The notes below the pieces were generated by a model. It did not search any database and was not told the origin of the DNA. It saw only the letters and a program-made list of their open reading frames with translations. Below, in pieces: positions 17,743 through 26,996 of a stretch of 64,000 nucleotides of DNA. A program made the translations under genes and the position numbers. The stretch's first letter is position 1. Every line of letters begins with the position of its first letter. The stretch spans positions 2,480,001-2,544,000 of the forward strand of contig NZ_JACHDS010000001.1 of assembly GCF_014201195.1 (NCBI RefSeq), given 5' to 3'. Source of the stretch: Nocardiopsis mwathae (GTDB taxonomy: Bacteria > Actinomycetota > Actinomycetes > Streptosporangiales > Streptosporangiaceae).

Positions 17743-17796
17743 CGTTGGTCTCGGGAGAAGGCGCCGCCGCGGCGGCGCCTTCTCCCGAGACCAACG
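17743..17796. terminator. 54-bp perfect palindrome between tatA and tatC
   Basis: Every base pairs in a 27+27 inverted repeat centred on CCGCGG, including the GGTCTCGGGAGAAGGCGCCG arm. It lies downstream of tatA and about 100 bases before tatC, both transcribed leftwards. The likeliest roles are a strong terminator or attenuator setting TatA:TatC stoichiometry, or an mRNA processing site. No U-tract follows, which is common in actinobacteria. Confidence 0.6.
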
Positions 17797-17909
17797 GGGG
17801 GTGTCAGGGATGGTGGGGGTGGATTCCGGTGCCGTGTTCACCGATTCCGGATCCGTCCCGCTGGACGGCGGCCGTTGCGGTCGGCCGTCCTGGTCGCTGC
17901 TCGTCGGTC

Positions 17910-18263
17910 CTAGTCGTTGTAGCTGCGGCGGACCGGTTCACCGTTCTCGTTCACGATCCGCTGGCCCGACGGAAGCTCCGGGTATCCGCCCGTGGCGGGC
18001 TGCGGACCGTTGCTCACCGGCCCCTGCTGGGGATCGTAGGCCTGCGGTGCGGGAGCCGCGGCCTGCTGACCCGGCTGCTGTGCGGACGCCGTCCGCTCAC
18101 CCTGCTGATCGCCGGTGTCCTCGTCCATGAGGCCCTTGCTCTCGGCCTTGAGGATCCGGGCGCTGCGGCCCAGCGATCGGGCCAGCTCGGGCAGCTTCTT
18201 GGCACCGAACAGCACCAGTGCGATGAGCACCAGTAGTGCAATGGTCCTAGCATCCATCCCCAT
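17910..18263 (-). CDS. tatA: Sec-independent translocase TatA
   Basis: TatA is the pore-forming or membrane-thinning subunit of Tat export. The 117-residue protein has an N-terminal transmembrane helix (IALLVLIALVLFG), the F-G hinge, then the amphipathic helix AKKLPELARSLGRSARILKAE, and a long hydrophilic Gln/Pro-rich tail. The ATG at 18263 has AGAGG seven bases upstream; a second ATG two codons on is possible. It starts three bases after the small membrane-protein gene, so the two are probably co-transcribed and coupled. Confidence 0.95.
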   Translation of the reverse strand: MGMDARTIALLVLIALVLFGAKKLPELARSLGRSARILKAESKGLMDEDTGDQQGERTASAQQPGQQAAAPAPQAYDPQQGPVSNGPQPATGGYPELPSGQRIVNENGEPVRRSYND

Positions 18264-18266
18264 GGC

Positions 18267-18518
18267 TCAACCTCTCTTCGGGGCGCTACCTGCGCCATCG
18301 ATGGTACGCGCAGTGCTCGCGTGCACCACGCGCACCTGCTCGCGGGCACGCTCGCCCGCGTCGCGCACTGCCGCGTAGCGGGGGGCGAGCTCGTCGCCGG
18401 TCCGCGCCAGCGCCGCACGCAGTCGCCGCATCTCCGTCAGCATCCGGACGACGAGGACCGCCACGACAGCCGTTCCGACCAGGGTCACCACCGCGAGGCC
18501 GACGAACACAAGCACCAT
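18267..18518 (-). CDS. Small single-pass membrane protein upstream of tatA
   Basis: I do not recognise the family. The 83 residues have one N-terminal hydrophobic helix (VFVGLAVVTLVGTAVVAVLVV), followed by a long Arg/Glu/Ala-rich helix and a short tail. This is the same general plan as TatA/TatB but without the FG hinge. AAGG lies a few bases before the ATG, and the stop is only three bases from the tatA start. Co-translation with tatA suggests a Tat-related or membrane-accessory role, but that is inference from position alone. Confidence 0.7.
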   Translation of the reverse strand: MVLVFVGLAVVTLVGTAVVAVLVVRMLTEMRRLRAALARTGDELAPRYAAVRDAGERAREQVRVVHASTARTIDGAGSAPKRG

Positions 18519-18624
18519 TTCACCTTACTCCGTTACGTCCGAAATCCACCCGACACCCGGACGAACCCGGCATGGCCCCCGCCGGAACGCCCTGCCCCGC
18601 GCCCGTTCTGTGGTGTTCATCGCT

Positions 18625-18652
18625 TCCTCCTCCGATGATCTCGGGAGGAGGA
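18625..18652. terminator. Hairpin downstream of pafBC
   Basis: CCTCCTCC (18626-18633) pairs with GGAGGAGG (18644-18651) across a 10-base loop, and one more pair extends it on each side. It lies about 30 bases past the pafBC stop, so it is a probable terminator. Its first 20 bases match the left arm of the palindromic element at 12112 at all but one position. Confidence 0.5.
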
Positions 18653-18680
18653 GCGGAACGGCGACATCGCGGGTGCCGGG

Positions 18681-20678
18681 TCAGGGGTAGGCGGACAGGG
18701 CGCGCCGCGCGTCCTCGCGCACCCGCTCCGCCAGGTCGGCCGGGGCCACCACCCGAGCCTGCGGCCCCAGGCGCAGCGCAAGGCGGCATACCCAGGCCGG
18801 GGCCGGGGTCCGCAGGGTCGCCCGGAGCCGCCCGTCGGGCAGCTCCCGCACCGCCGAGCACAGGTAGTCCTCGGTCACCCAGCGGGCCGACGCGTCCAGG
18901 TCCAGCGTCACCCGCGCATCGTCGTCGGAGAGCTGCAGCACACCCCCGCTCAGGTCACGGCGGCGCGCCCGCGACGGCACCTCGGCCGGGTAGGGCAGCA
19001 CCGTCAGGTCCAGCACCCGGTCGAGCCGGAACAGCCGCACGTCCTCGCGCAGGCGGCACCAGCCCTCCAGGAACGTGTGCCCGTCCTGCACCACCAGTCC
19101 CATCGGGTCGACGTCGCGCTCGGTCACCGCGTCCACATAGCCCGACAGGTAGCGCAGGTGCACCAGCTGGCCCGCCTTCAGCGCCTCGTCACAGCGGCGC
19201 TGCAGCTCGCGGACCTCCTCACTGAGCTCGATCCGCACCCCCACGGAGTCGACGAACCGGTCGGCGGCGGCCCCCGCGGCGGCACGCAGCTTCTCCCCGG
19301 CCCGCTTCAGCGCGTCGCTGCCGCCCATCCCCGGCAGCTCACCCAGCAGCTCGACCCCCACGACCAGGCTCGCCGCCTCGTCAGCGGTCAGGCGCAGCGG
19401 CTGGGCGATGGTGTCGGCGTTGCCGATGATGATCTCCCCGGTCGCCTCCGCCGCCTCCAGATCCACCTCGATCAGGTCGCCCGGCGTGTAGCCGGGCAGC
19501 CCGCACATCCACAGCAGGCTCAGGTCCTTGAGCACCTGGGCCTCTGTGAGTCCGAAGTGCTCGGCTACCTCGGGAACGCGCACATCGTGGCTGAGCGCGT
19601 AGGGCACCAGCATCAGCAGCCGGCGCAGCTGCTCGGCCGCCGAGCCCGTGCGGCGCGCCCCCGGCTCCGGCTCGGCGCCGCCCGGGGGCTCGGGCTGCGC
19701 CTCCGCGGGCTCCTGCCCGGCCACGGCCGACAGATGCCGCACCACCGCATCGCGCGCGTCCTCCGGCGCCTCGATGCGCACCCGGTCACCGAACCGGGCC
19801 ACGGTGCCCACCAGCTGATCCAGGTCGGTGTAGGGGTAGTCCACCACGTCCCAGCGGTGGTGGCCCTGCTCGGCCGCGCCCGGGACGATGCGCAGGGCGC
19901 CGCGGCGCAGCTCGTGCCCGGAGTCGGCGTGCACACGCAGCCGCGCCACCCGCTCCGGCTCGGTCGGCTGGCCGCTGACCACCGACCGCACGTCCACTCC
20001 CTCGGGCACGCGCACCGGCGAGCCGCCGGCCAGCTGCCGTACCGGTCCGGTGATCCGGCCCAGCCGGAAGACGCGGCGGGCTTCGCGCTCCCGGTCATAC
20101 CCGGCGACATACCAGTGGCCCCTGACGTTGACCACACCCCAGGGCTCCAGCTCCCGCCGGGCGGCGACCTGCTGCCCCGGCTTGCGGTAGTCGAACGCCA
20201 CCGCACGGCCGTCCCGCACCGCCTGCCACATCGGCAGGAACGCCGGCTCGTCGGTGCCCAGGACCGGGGTGATCCCCGGCGCGGCGTCGGAGTCCACCGG
20301 GACCCCCGCCGCGCGTAGCTTCATGACCGCGTTCGCCGCCGCGTCGCCCAGCGCCGCGTGCCGCCACGCCCGCGCCGCCAGGCCGAGAACGGCCGCCTCG
20401 TCGGGAAGCAGCTCGATCTCCGGCAGTTCGTAGTCGGCCCGCGAGATGCGGTAGCCCTCCTCGTCGCTCCAGACGTCGCCGCCACCGGTCTCGATCGGGA
20501 TGCCGCTCTCACGCAGCTCCTTCTTGTCCCGCTCGAACATCCGCTTGAACGCGGCGTCGCTCTCGGCCTCGGAGTACCCGGCGACCGTCGCCCGGATCTC
20601 CCGCGCGGTGAGGAACCGCCGCGTGGCCAGCAGGCAGATCACCAGGTTGAGCTGCCGTTCGGTCTTCCTCCGCGACAT
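18681..20678 (-). CDS. pafBC: Fused PafB-PafC WYL-domain transcriptional activator
   Basis: PafB and PafC form the heterodimeric activator of the LexA-independent DNA-damage response in mycobacteria. Here both halves are one 665-residue polypeptide. The N-terminal half has a winged-helix (RQLNLVICLLATRRFLTARE) and a WYL region (AFDYRKPG, WYVAGYDRERE). After an Ala/Pro/Gly linker, a second winged helix (LRRLLMLVPYALSHD) and a second WYL core (LVHLRYLSGYVDAVTERDVDP) follow, ending in a WCX-like region. The ATG at 20678 has AAAGGA seven bases upstream. Natural fusions are known in some actinobacteria. It is divergent from the DUF3866 gene. Confidence 0.92.
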   Translation of the reverse strand: MSRRKTERQLNLVICLLATRRFLTAREIRATVAGYSEAESDAAFKRMFERDKKELRESGIPIETGGGDVWSDEEGYRISRADYELPEIELLPDEAAVLGLAARAWRHAALGDAAANAVMKLRAAGVPVDSDAAPGITPVLGTDEPAFLPMWQAVRDGRAVAFDYRKPGQQVAARRELEPWGVVNVRGHWYVAGYDREREARRVFRLGRITGPVRQLAGGSPVRVPEGVDVRSVVSGQPTEPERVARLRVHADSGHELRRGALRIVPGAAEQGHHRWDVVDYPYTDLDQLVGTVARFGDRVRIEAPEDARDAVVRHLSAVAGQEPAEAQPEPPGGAEPEPGARRTGSAAEQLRRLLMLVPYALSHDVRVPEVAEHFGLTEAQVLKDLSLLWMCGLPGYTPGDLIEVDLEAAEATGEIIIGNADTIAQPLRLTADEAASLVVGVELLGELPGMGGSDALKRAGEKLRAAAGAAADRFVDSVGVRIELSEEVRELQRRCDEALKAGQLVHLRYLSGYVDAVTERDVDPMGLVVQDGHTFLEGWCRLREDVRLFRLDRVLDLTVLPYPAEVPSRARRRDLSGGVLQLSDDDARVTLDLDASARWVTEDYLCSAVRELPDGRLRATLRTPAPAWVCRLALRLGPQARVVAPADLAERVREDARRALSAYP

Positions 20679-20763
20679 CGCCGCATCCTTTCTCCCGCGC
20701 CCGCAGGCCGTTCTCGCGCGTTGTCCCCGTACGCCTCTGGGGCATGACGGTACCGTGCCAAGC

Positions 20764-21915
20764 GTGATCAAATGGCGCGCAGGAGAAGTCACCGGTATCC
20801 GACGCACCTGGCCCGGGGCCGCCGAACTCGATGTCCGCATCACCGACGGCGACGCCACCAGCGACGACACCAGAGCAGCCGCGGACGAGGAGGGCGCTGA
20901 GATCCGGGAGGACATCGCACCGCGCACCTGCCGAGCGCTCGCCTACACCGACCTGGTCGGCCGCCCCGAGGTGGGTGACCGCGTCCTGCTCAACACCACG
21001 GCCCTGGACATGAGGCTGGGCACCGGCGGCTACGCCATGGTCATCGCACTGCCCGACCGCCTGCCGCCCGACCCGTCCCCCGCGCCGGGGCACCTGGTCA
21101 AAGCCCGCTACACGCCGCTGCAGACCACGGTACTCGGGGCCGACGAACAGGACTCGCCCCACCACGCCGCACTGCGCGACGCCGAGGGCATCGACGGCAT
21201 GCCGGTGGTCACCGCCGACCTGCACTCGGCACTGCCCGCGATCCTCGCCGGAATCCACCACAGCCGCCCCGAAGCCCGCGTCGTCTACGTGATGCTCGAC
21301 GGCGGCGCGCTGCCCGCCGCATTCTCCCGCTCCCTCGCCGACCTGCGCGCGGCCGGGCTGCTGGCGGCGACGGTCACGGTCGGCCAGGCGTTCGGCGGGG
21401 ATCTGGAGACGGTGACCGTGCACACCGGGCTGCTGGCCGCCCGGCACATCCTCGGCGCCGACATCGCGATCGTGGCCCAGGGCCCCGGCAACCTCGGCAC
21501 CGGCACACCGTGGGGTTTCTCCGGGGTCTCGACCGGTGAGGCGGTCAACGCCGCGGCCGTGCTCGGCGGCCATGCCGTCGCGTCCCTGCGCGTCAGCGAG
21601 GCCGACGCGCGCGAACGGCACCGGGGTGTCTCCCACCACAGCATCACCGCCTACGGGAGGGTGGCGCTGGCCCCGGCCGACGTCGTGGTCCCCCAGCTCC
21701 CGGGCGCGTTCGGCACGCGCGTACGCTCGGAGGCCGCCCCGCTGGCCGAGCGCCACCTGGTGGTCGAGGTCCCCATCGACGGCCTGAAACAGGCGCTGCA
21801 CGACCTCCCCGTGCGCCTGTCCACCATGGGCCGCTCCCTGGACGCGGACGCGGCCTACTTCCTGACCGCGGCCGCAGCCGGACGCCACGCGGCCGGTCTC
21901 CTCGTGCCGCCCTGA
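20764..21915 (+). CDS. DUF3866 family protein
   Basis: This conserved actinobacterial protein of unknown function is 383 residues from the GTG at 20764. It begins VIKWRAGEVTGIRRTWPGA and contains VIALPDRLP, HLVKARYTPLQ, RVVYVMLDGGALPAAFSRS and AIVAQGPGNLGTGTPWGFSG, which fit DUF3866. No signal peptide or membrane segment is visible. It is divergent from pafBC with only 85 bases between the two starts, so their promoters must be adjacent or overlapping. A link to the DNA-damage or proteasome genes is possible but unproven. Confidence 0.85.
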   Translation: MIKWRAGEVTGIRRTWPGAAELDVRITDGDATSDDTRAAADEEGAEIREDIAPRTCRALAYTDLVGRPEVGDRVLLNTTALDMRLGTGGYAMVIALPDRLPPDPSPAPGHLVKARYTPLQTTVLGADEQDSPHHAALRDAEGIDGMPVVTADLHSALPAILAGIHHSRPEARVVYVMLDGGALPAAFSRSLADLRAAGLLAATVTVGQAFGGDLETVTVHTGLLAARHILGADIAIVAQGPGNLGTGTPWGFSGVSTGEAVNAAAVLGGHAVASLRVSEADARERHRGVSHHSITAYGRVALAPADVVVPQLPGAFGTRVRSEAAPLAERHLVVEVPIDGLKQALHDLPVRLSTMGRSLDADAAYFLTAAAAGRHAAGLLVPP

Positions 21916-21960
21916 CCTCAGATCCGGTCCGGATGGCGGTTCAACGCCACGGAAGCGCGA

Positions 21961-21991
21961 CGGCTCCCCGCGGGCGAACCGCGGGGAGCCG
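21961..21991. terminator. Bidirectional terminator hairpin
   Basis: A perfect 13-bp stem CGGCTCCCCGCGG/CCGCGGGGAGCCG with a five-base loop lies between the convergent DUF3866 and FKBP genes. Confidence 0.8.
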
Positions 21992-22042
21992 GCAGGAGAA
22001 GCTCGGTCGAGAGGAGTCGGCGCGCGGTCGGCGCGGAGCCGA

Positions 22043-23143
22043 CTACCGGCCGCCGTCGTCCTCGTCGCTCTCGTCGTCGCTCTCGTCGTCGCCCTGCTCG
22101 TCGTCGCCCTTCTTGGCGTCGTCCGCGCCGTCCTCCGGCTCGGCCTGGGGCGGCGGGGTGCTGTCGACGGCGCCGAGGATGTCGACGACGAAGACGAGTG
22201 TGCCCGCGGGAGAGCCGGTCTGCGCGGCGTCCTTGCCGTAGGCGAGGTCCTCCGGGATCACCAGCATCACGCGGCTGCCGACCTTCTTGCCCTCCAGGCC
22301 CTGGTCCCAGCCCTTGATGACCTGCTCCAAGCCGATCGCGAAGGTGAAGGGGATGCCGCCGCGGTCCCAGGTGGAGTCGAAGACCTTGCCGTCGTCCCAG
22401 CGGGCGCCGGTGTACTGGACGACGACCTGCTGCTCCTTGGCGACCTCGGGGCCGTCGCCCTCGACGAGGTCGACCGTCTCCAGCTTCTTCGGCGGGTCGG
22501 TGTCCTCGGGGATGGTGATCTCGGGTTTGCCCGGCCCGGAGTCCGGCGATGTGGGCAGGCCGTCGCCACCGTCCGTGGTCTGCTTGCCCGGGACGACGTC
22601 GCCCTTGCCGTAGCGCTTCTCGACGTCGACGACCGACACCGAGTCGCCGGGCTCCGGCTCGGGCTGGCCCATCGCCGCCGCCTCGTCGGGGTCCTGGCCG
22701 GGGAAGACGAACACGACGCGGCTGCCGACCGGCTGGTTCACCAGGTCCTTGCGCAGCTCGTCGCTCATCTCCTCCATCTTGAGGAGCACCGGAGCACCGG
22801 CCTCATACGAGGACTGGGTCTGCTCCGCCTCCCCCTTGCCGGTCCACTGGTAGTCGACGATCTGGACTTGCAGGAGGTCGTCCTGGCGGATCAGCGCCCC
22901 CTCTCCGGGGCCCTTCTCGACCAGCCCGGACAGCTGCTCACCCGGGGGTGCCTTGTCCCCGAAGTCGACCTCGGGTGCCGTGCCGACCTCGCCGGTGACG
23001 GTGGGCAGCCGGGCGTCCTTCTGGTCGGCGTCCGACTGGAGGAAGGCGGGGGTCTTCCACTCCTCAGGGATCGACGCACAGCTGGTCATCGCCAGCAGCA
23101 CGGCTGAGAACGGCACCGCAAGGGCGGCGGCACGTCGTCGCAT
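22043..23143 (-). CDS. FKBP-type peptidyl-prolyl isomerase lipoprotein
   Basis: This 366-residue secreted lipoprotein catalyses cis-trans isomerisation of proline peptide bonds and acts as a foldase outside the membrane. An Arg-rich start and hydrophobic segment lead to a Cys (LLAMTSC) as the probable lipid anchor. Two FKBP-like modules follow. The C-terminal one is canonical: VVVQYTGARWDDGKVFDSTW, QVIKGWDQGLEGKKVGSRVM, IPEDLAYG and GTLVFVVDI. The N-terminal one is divergent. The C-terminus is a strikingly acidic Asp/Glu/Ser tail. It lies between pafA and pafBC, as in other filamentous actinobacteria. Confidence 0.9.
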   Translation of the reverse strand: MRRRAAALAVPFSAVLLAMTSCASIPEEWKTPAFLQSDADQKDARLPTVTGEVGTAPEVDFGDKAPPGEQLSGLVEKGPGEGALIRQDDLLQVQIVDYQWTGKGEAEQTQSSYEAGAPVLLKMEEMSDELRKDLVNQPVGSRVVFVFPGQDPDEAAAMGQPEPEPGDSVSVVDVEKRYGKGDVVPGKQTTDGGDGLPTSPDSGPGKPEITIPEDTDPPKKLETVDLVEGDGPEVAKEQQVVVQYTGARWDDGKVFDSTWDRGGIPFTFAIGLEQVIKGWDQGLEGKKVGSRVMLVIPEDLAYGKDAAQTGSPAGTLVFVVDILGAVDSTPPPQAEPEDGADDAKKGDDEQGDDESDDESDEDDGGR

Positions 23144-23261
23144 AGGTCACTACCTCAATAATCCGGCTCGGGTCCCCGACACACTATCGAAAGGGCAATA
23201 GTGCCGTCTCCGGGTGAGAGCCCGGTAAGAGGCGGGCGTCCCCGACCGCCCGCCGAGGGGA

Positions 23262-24620
23262 TCACATCCCGGCGATGAGCTTCTCCACGCGCTCGTCCAC
23301 CGCCTTGAACGGGTCCTTGCACAACACGGTGCGCTGCGCCTGGTCGTTGAGCTTGAGGTGGACCCAGTCGACGGTGAAGTCGCGCCGCTTCTCCTGTGCC
23401 CGGCGGATGAACTCGCCGCGCAGCCGCGCCCGGGTGGTCTGGGGCGGGATCGACTTGGCGGCGAAGATCTTCAGGTCGCCGATCACGCGGTCCATCTGGC
23501 CCTTGCGCTGCAGCAGGTAGAACAGGCCGCGGTCGCGGTGGATGTCGTGGTAGGTCAGGTCCAGCTGGGCGACGCGCGGCGACGACAGCGACAGGCCGTG
23601 CTTGGCGCGGTAACGCTCCAGCAGCTTGTACTTGGCGACCCAGTCGATCTCGCGCGACACCAGGTCGAGGTTCTGCGTCTCGACCGCTTCCAGAGTGCGC
23701 TGCCACAGTTCCAGCACCCGCTTGCCGGTGGCGTCGGTGCCGTTGCGGTCGACGTAGACCTGCACCTTCTCCAGGTACTCGCGCTGGATCTCCAGTGCGC
23801 TGGCCTCGCGCCCGTTGGCCAGCCGCACCTTGCGCCGACCGGTCATGTCGTGGCTGACCTCGCGGATCGCCCGGATGGGGTTCTCCAGGGTGTAGTCGCG
23901 CATGACCACACCGGTCTCGATCATCCGCAGCACAAGGTCGGTGGAGGCGAGCTTGAGCAGCGTGGTGGTCTCGCTCATGTTGGAGTCGCCGACGATGACG
24001 TGCAGCCGCCGGAAGCGCTCGGCGTCGGCGTGCGGCTCGTCGCGGGTGTTGATGATCGGCCGGGAGCGCGTGGTCGCCGAGGACACGCCCTCCCAGATGT
24101 GCTCGGCGCGCTGGCTCACGCAGTACAGCGCGCCGCGCGGCGTCTGCAGCACCTTCCCGGCGCCGCAGACGATCTGCCGTGTCACCAGGAACGGGATGAG
24201 GATGTCGGCGAGCCGGCCGAACTCGCCGTGCCGCCCGACGAGGTAGTTCTCGTGGCAGCCGTAGGAGTTGCCCGCGGAGTCCGTGTTGTTCTTGAAGAGG
24301 TAGATCTCGCCCGCGATCCCCTCTTCGTGCAGCCGCTGCTCGGCGTCGACCTGCAGGCCCTCCAGGATCCGCTCCCCGGCCTTGTCGTGGGCGACGAGGT
24401 CGGCGAGGTCGTCGCACTCGGGGGTGGCGTACTCCGGGTGGCTGCCGACGTCCAGGTAGAGGCGCGCTCCGTTGCGGAGGAAGACGTTGCTGCTGCGTCC
24501 CCAGGAGACGACCCGCCGGAACAGGTAGCGCGCCACCTCGTCCGGGGACAGCCGCCGCTGCCCGCGGAAGGTGCAGGTGACGCCGTACTCGTTCTCCAAG
24601 CCAAAGATCCGACGTTCCAT
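23262..24620 (-). CDS. pafA: Pup--protein ligase PafA
   Basis: PafA uses ATP to join the C-terminal glutamate of Pup to substrate lysines, marking proteins for the proteasome. The 452-residue length is standard. The N-terminal IFGLENEYG holds the Mg-binding glutamate of the carboxylate-amine ligase fold. [20 protein letters not shown] and [20 protein letters not shown] are the family's conserved core, and the C-terminus is the small PafA domain. The start [13 protein letters not shown] matches family starts. It is downstream of prcA on the same strand with a 225-base gap, so it may have its own promoter. Confidence 0.97.
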   Translation of the reverse strand: MERRIFGLENEYGVTCTFRGQRRLSPDEVARYLFRRVVSWGRSSNVFLRNGARLYLDVGSHPEYATPECDDLADLVAHDKAGERILEGLQVDAEQRLHEEGIAGEIYLFKNNTDSAGNSYGCHENYLVGRHGEFGRLADILIPFLVTRQIVCGAGKVLQTPRGALYCVSQRAEHIWEGVSSATTRSRPIINTRDEPHADAERFRRLHVIVGDSNMSETTTLLKLASTDLVLRMIETGVVMRDYTLENPIRAIREVSHDMTGRRKVRLANGREASALEIQREYLEKVQVYVDRNGTDATGKRVLELWQRTLEAVETQNLDLVSREIDWVAKYKLLERYRAKHGLSLSSPRVAQLDLTYHDIHRDRGLFYLLQRKGQMDRVIGDLKIFAAKSIPPQTTRARLRGEFIRRAQEKRRDFTVDWVHLKLNDQAQRTVLCKDPFKAVDERVEKLIAGM

Positions 24621-24845
24621 GCGGTCTCACCCGTCTCCCGTCCATGGCCACAGCGGTCGGCGAACGCCGCGGTAGCGCAACGACTCCACCCTATTTATCG
24701 GCCGCGGAGCGGCCCCGGAAACGACCGGTGGGCGAGCTCCGTGCGGACGGACTCGGGTCCGCGGGACGGGCTGTGGTCCCCGTCCCCGCCGACCCGGCGT
24801 CCGTCAGTGCCCGTCACCGCCCGTCCGGTGTCCGTGCAGTGTCCG

Positions 24846-25610
24846 TCAGGAGGCGTCGCCCTCCCCGGACGCCTCGGTGGTACCGGAGGAGCCGCCCTTC
24901 TCCGCCTCCTGGGCGGCGTGGCCCTCGTCGATGAGGCGGGTCAGCCGCTCCCCCTGGATCCGGCGGAACTTGCGGTGCTCGCGCGCCCGCTCCAGGATCG
25001 CGACCTCCAGGCTCCCGGCCTCCAGTTCGCGCTGCTCGCCGTTCTCGTGCTTGAGCGCCTGCATCGCCGAGACCAGGGCGGTGGACAGCGGCGCGCCCTT
25101 GTCGAATCGCTCCTTGAGCGCGCTGCTGACCCGGTCGGCCGAGCCGCCCATGGCCAAGAACCCGCGCTCGTCGACGACCGAGCCGTCGAAGGTGATGCGG
25201 TAGATCTGGTCGCTTTCGGAGTCGTCGCCCACCTCGGCGACGACGATCTCCACCTCGGCCGGCTTGTTGCTCTCGCTGAACACCGACCCCAGCACCTGGG
25301 CGTAGGTGTTGGCCAACTGGCGGCCGTTGACATCGCTGCGGTCGTAGGCGTAGCCGCGCACGTCGGCGAAGCGGACGCCCATCAGGCGCAGGTTCTCGAA
25401 CTCGTTGTACCGGCCGACTGCGGCGAACGCGATGCGGTCGTAGAGCTCGCTGATCTTGTGCAGGGTCCGGGACATGTTGTCCGCCACGAACAGGATGCCG
25501 CCGTCGTACTGCAGTACCACGGCGCTGCGGCCACGCGCGATTCCCTTGCGCGCGTAGTCCGCCTTGTCCTTCATGCTCTGTTCGGGCGAGACGTAGAACG
25601 GCATCGTCAC
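24846..25610 (-). CDS. prcA: 20S proteasome alpha subunit PrcA
   Basis: PrcA forms the outer heptameric rings that gate the 20S core and dock the Mpa ATPase. The 254-residue protein begins [28 protein letters not shown], with the N-terminal gate helix, then the alpha-type sheet core ([29 protein letters not shown]). It ends in a hydrophilic Gly/Ser/Glu tail. I take the GTG at 25610 as start because AAAGGA lies about ten bases upstream; an ATG two codons later is possible. It follows prcB by 73 bases on the same strand. Confidence 0.96.
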   Translation of the reverse strand: MTMPFYVSPEQSMKDKADYARKGIARGRSAVVLQYDGGILFVADNMSRTLHKISELYDRIAFAAVGRYNEFENLRLMGVRFADVRGYAYDRSDVNGRQLANTYAQVLGSVFSESNKPAEVEIVVAEVGDDSESDQIYRITFDGSVVDERGFLAMGGSADRVSSALKERFDKGAPLSTALVSAMQALKHENGEQRELEAGSLEVAILERAREHRKFRRIQGERLTRLIDEGHAAQEAEKGGSSGTTEASGEGDAS

Positions 25611-25683
25611 CGCAGATCGTTCCTTTGCTCAGGTCGTCGGGGTCGGGGCGCCGGTGCGCCGCCGGCGGTTCGGCGTCGGGGCA

Positions 25684-26529
25684 TCAGCGCAGCGGCGCGG
25701 TCGGTCCGTCGGGGTGCTCCGCGCGCCCCTCGACGACCCGTGTGGCCAGTCGCTCGATTTCGTCGGCCGGGAGCCGCGCGTGGCCGTCCTCGGTGATCAC
25801 GTCGACCAGGGGGTAGATCTTGCGGTGCACGTCCGGCCCGCCGGTTGCGGCGTCGTCGTCGGCGGCGTCGTACAGCGACTGGATCGCCGCGTAGACGGCG
25901 TCCTCCTGGCTGTAGTCCTCGCGGTAGAGCTTCTTCAGCGAGCCCTTGGCGTACACGGAGCCGGACCCGATGGAGTGGTAGCGGTGCTCCTCGTAGCGGC
26001 CGCCGACGGGGTCGTAGCTGAAGATCCGCCCCTCCCCGCATGCCTGGTCGTAGCCGACGAGCAGCGGGACCACGACGAATCCCTGCAGCGCCATCCCGAG
26101 GTTGCCGCGGATCATGGTGGCCAGGCGGTTGGCCTTGCCCTCCAGGGAGAGGGAGCGGCCCTCCATCTTCTCGTAGTGCTCCAGCTCGACCTGGAACAGC
26201 TTGGCCAGCTCGATGCCGATGCCCGCCGCCCCGGCGATCGCCACGGCGGAGAACTCGTCGCTGCGGAAGAGCTTGTCCATATCGCGGTTGGCGATGACGT
26301 TGCCCGAGGTGGCCCTGCGGTCACCGGCCAGCACCACGCCTCCGGGATAGGTCAGCGCGACGATGGTGGTGGCGTCCGGCGTGAGATGCGAACCGGTGCC
26401 CTGGGGAAGCTCCCGCCGCCCCGGCAGCAGGTCGGGGGCGACCTGGCCGAGGAACTCGGAGAAGGAGGAGGTTCCCGGATTCATGAACGCGGCGGGCAAC
26501 CGTCCACCGAACTCGAACGCTTCAGACAC
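25684..26529 (-). CDS. prcB: 20S proteasome beta subunit PrcB
   Basis: PrcB carries the N-terminal threonine protease site of the bacterial proteasome. From the GTG at 26529 (GGGAG five bases upstream) the product is 281 residues. A propeptide of 53 residues ends in PDA, and autocleavage would expose Thr54 of [11 protein letters not shown] as the nucleophile. The catalytic Asp ([10 protein letters not shown]) and Lys (ANRDMDKLF) follow at the expected spacing. A longer frame upstream would add 22 residues but lacks a good binding site. It lies downstream of pup and just before prcA. Confidence 0.95.
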   Translation of the reverse strand: MSEAFEFGGRLPAAFMNPGTSSFSEFLGQVAPDLLPGRRELPQGTGSHLTPDATTIVALTYPGGVVLAGDRRATSGNVIANRDMDKLFRSDEFSAVAIAGAAGIGIELAKLFQVELEHYEKMEGRSLSLEGKANRLATMIRGNLGMALQGFVVVPLLVGYDQACGEGRIFSYDPVGGRYEEHRYHSIGSGSVYAKGSLKKLYREDYSQEDAVYAAIQSLYDAADDDAATGGPDVHRKIYPLVDVITEDGHARLPADEIERLATRVVEGRAEHPDGPTAPLR

Positions 26530-26792
26530 GCGACTCCCTTCCGTCGCGTCCCGCCCGTCGACCGGGGGCAGGCGGGGCGCATGGGGTATTTCCATCTACC
26601 GTTGACCCTACTGACGCCGTGGCACCGGCGTGCGTGCGGATCTTGACTTCCGCTGTCAGCGAACCGGATCGGGCCTGCGGTGCGCCGGTGCCCCCGCCGC
26701 GCTCGGCGCGGATCGGCCGACCCACCCGGACCGACCGGCCGCCCGTACCGGCGCCGTACCGGCGCCGTGGCGGCGATGGACGCCGACGGCGC

Positions 26793-26996
26793 CTACTCTC
26801 CGCCCTTCTGCACGAACTGCCGCACGAAGTCCTCGCTGTTGGCCTCCAGGACCTCGTCGATCTCGTCGAGGATGTCGTCGACCTCCTCGTCCAGCTTCTC
26901 GTTGCGCTCCTGGACGTCGGTGCCGGCCTCGACCTCTTCGACGTCCTCGTCGCGCCGGCTCGCGTGCTTCTGCCCGCCGGTGTCCTTCGTCGCCAT
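26793..26996 (-). CDS. pup: Prokaryotic ubiquitin-like protein Pup, with native C-terminal Glu
   Basis: Pup is the small disordered protein attached to lysines by PafA and recognised by the Mpa coiled coils. The 67-residue product from the ATG at 26996 has a perfect AGGAGG upstream. It has a hydrophilic N-terminus (MATKDTGGQKHASRRDEDVE) that would thread into Mpa. The helical DDILDEIDEVLEANSEDFVR binds Mpa and Dop, and the chain ends KGGE. The last codon is GAG, so the C-terminus is already glutamate and needs no deamidation before ligation, unlike mycobacterial GGQ Pup. A longer upstream frame is an artefact. Confidence 0.96.
   Translation of the reverse strand: MATKDTGGQKHASRRDEDVEEVEAGTDVQERNEKLDEEVDDILDEIDEVLEANSEDFVRQFVQKGGE

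Noticed and set aside
20679-20763. A PafBC-type promoter (TTGTC element) upstream of DUF3866
   Set aside because: TTGTCCCCG matches only part of the element and no TAnnnT box lies at the right distance.
23358-25796. An 812-residue plus-strand open frame across pafA and prcA
   Set aside because: It is antisense to two highly conserved proteasome genes with clear motifs; composition is Val/Asp/Gly-rich shadow.
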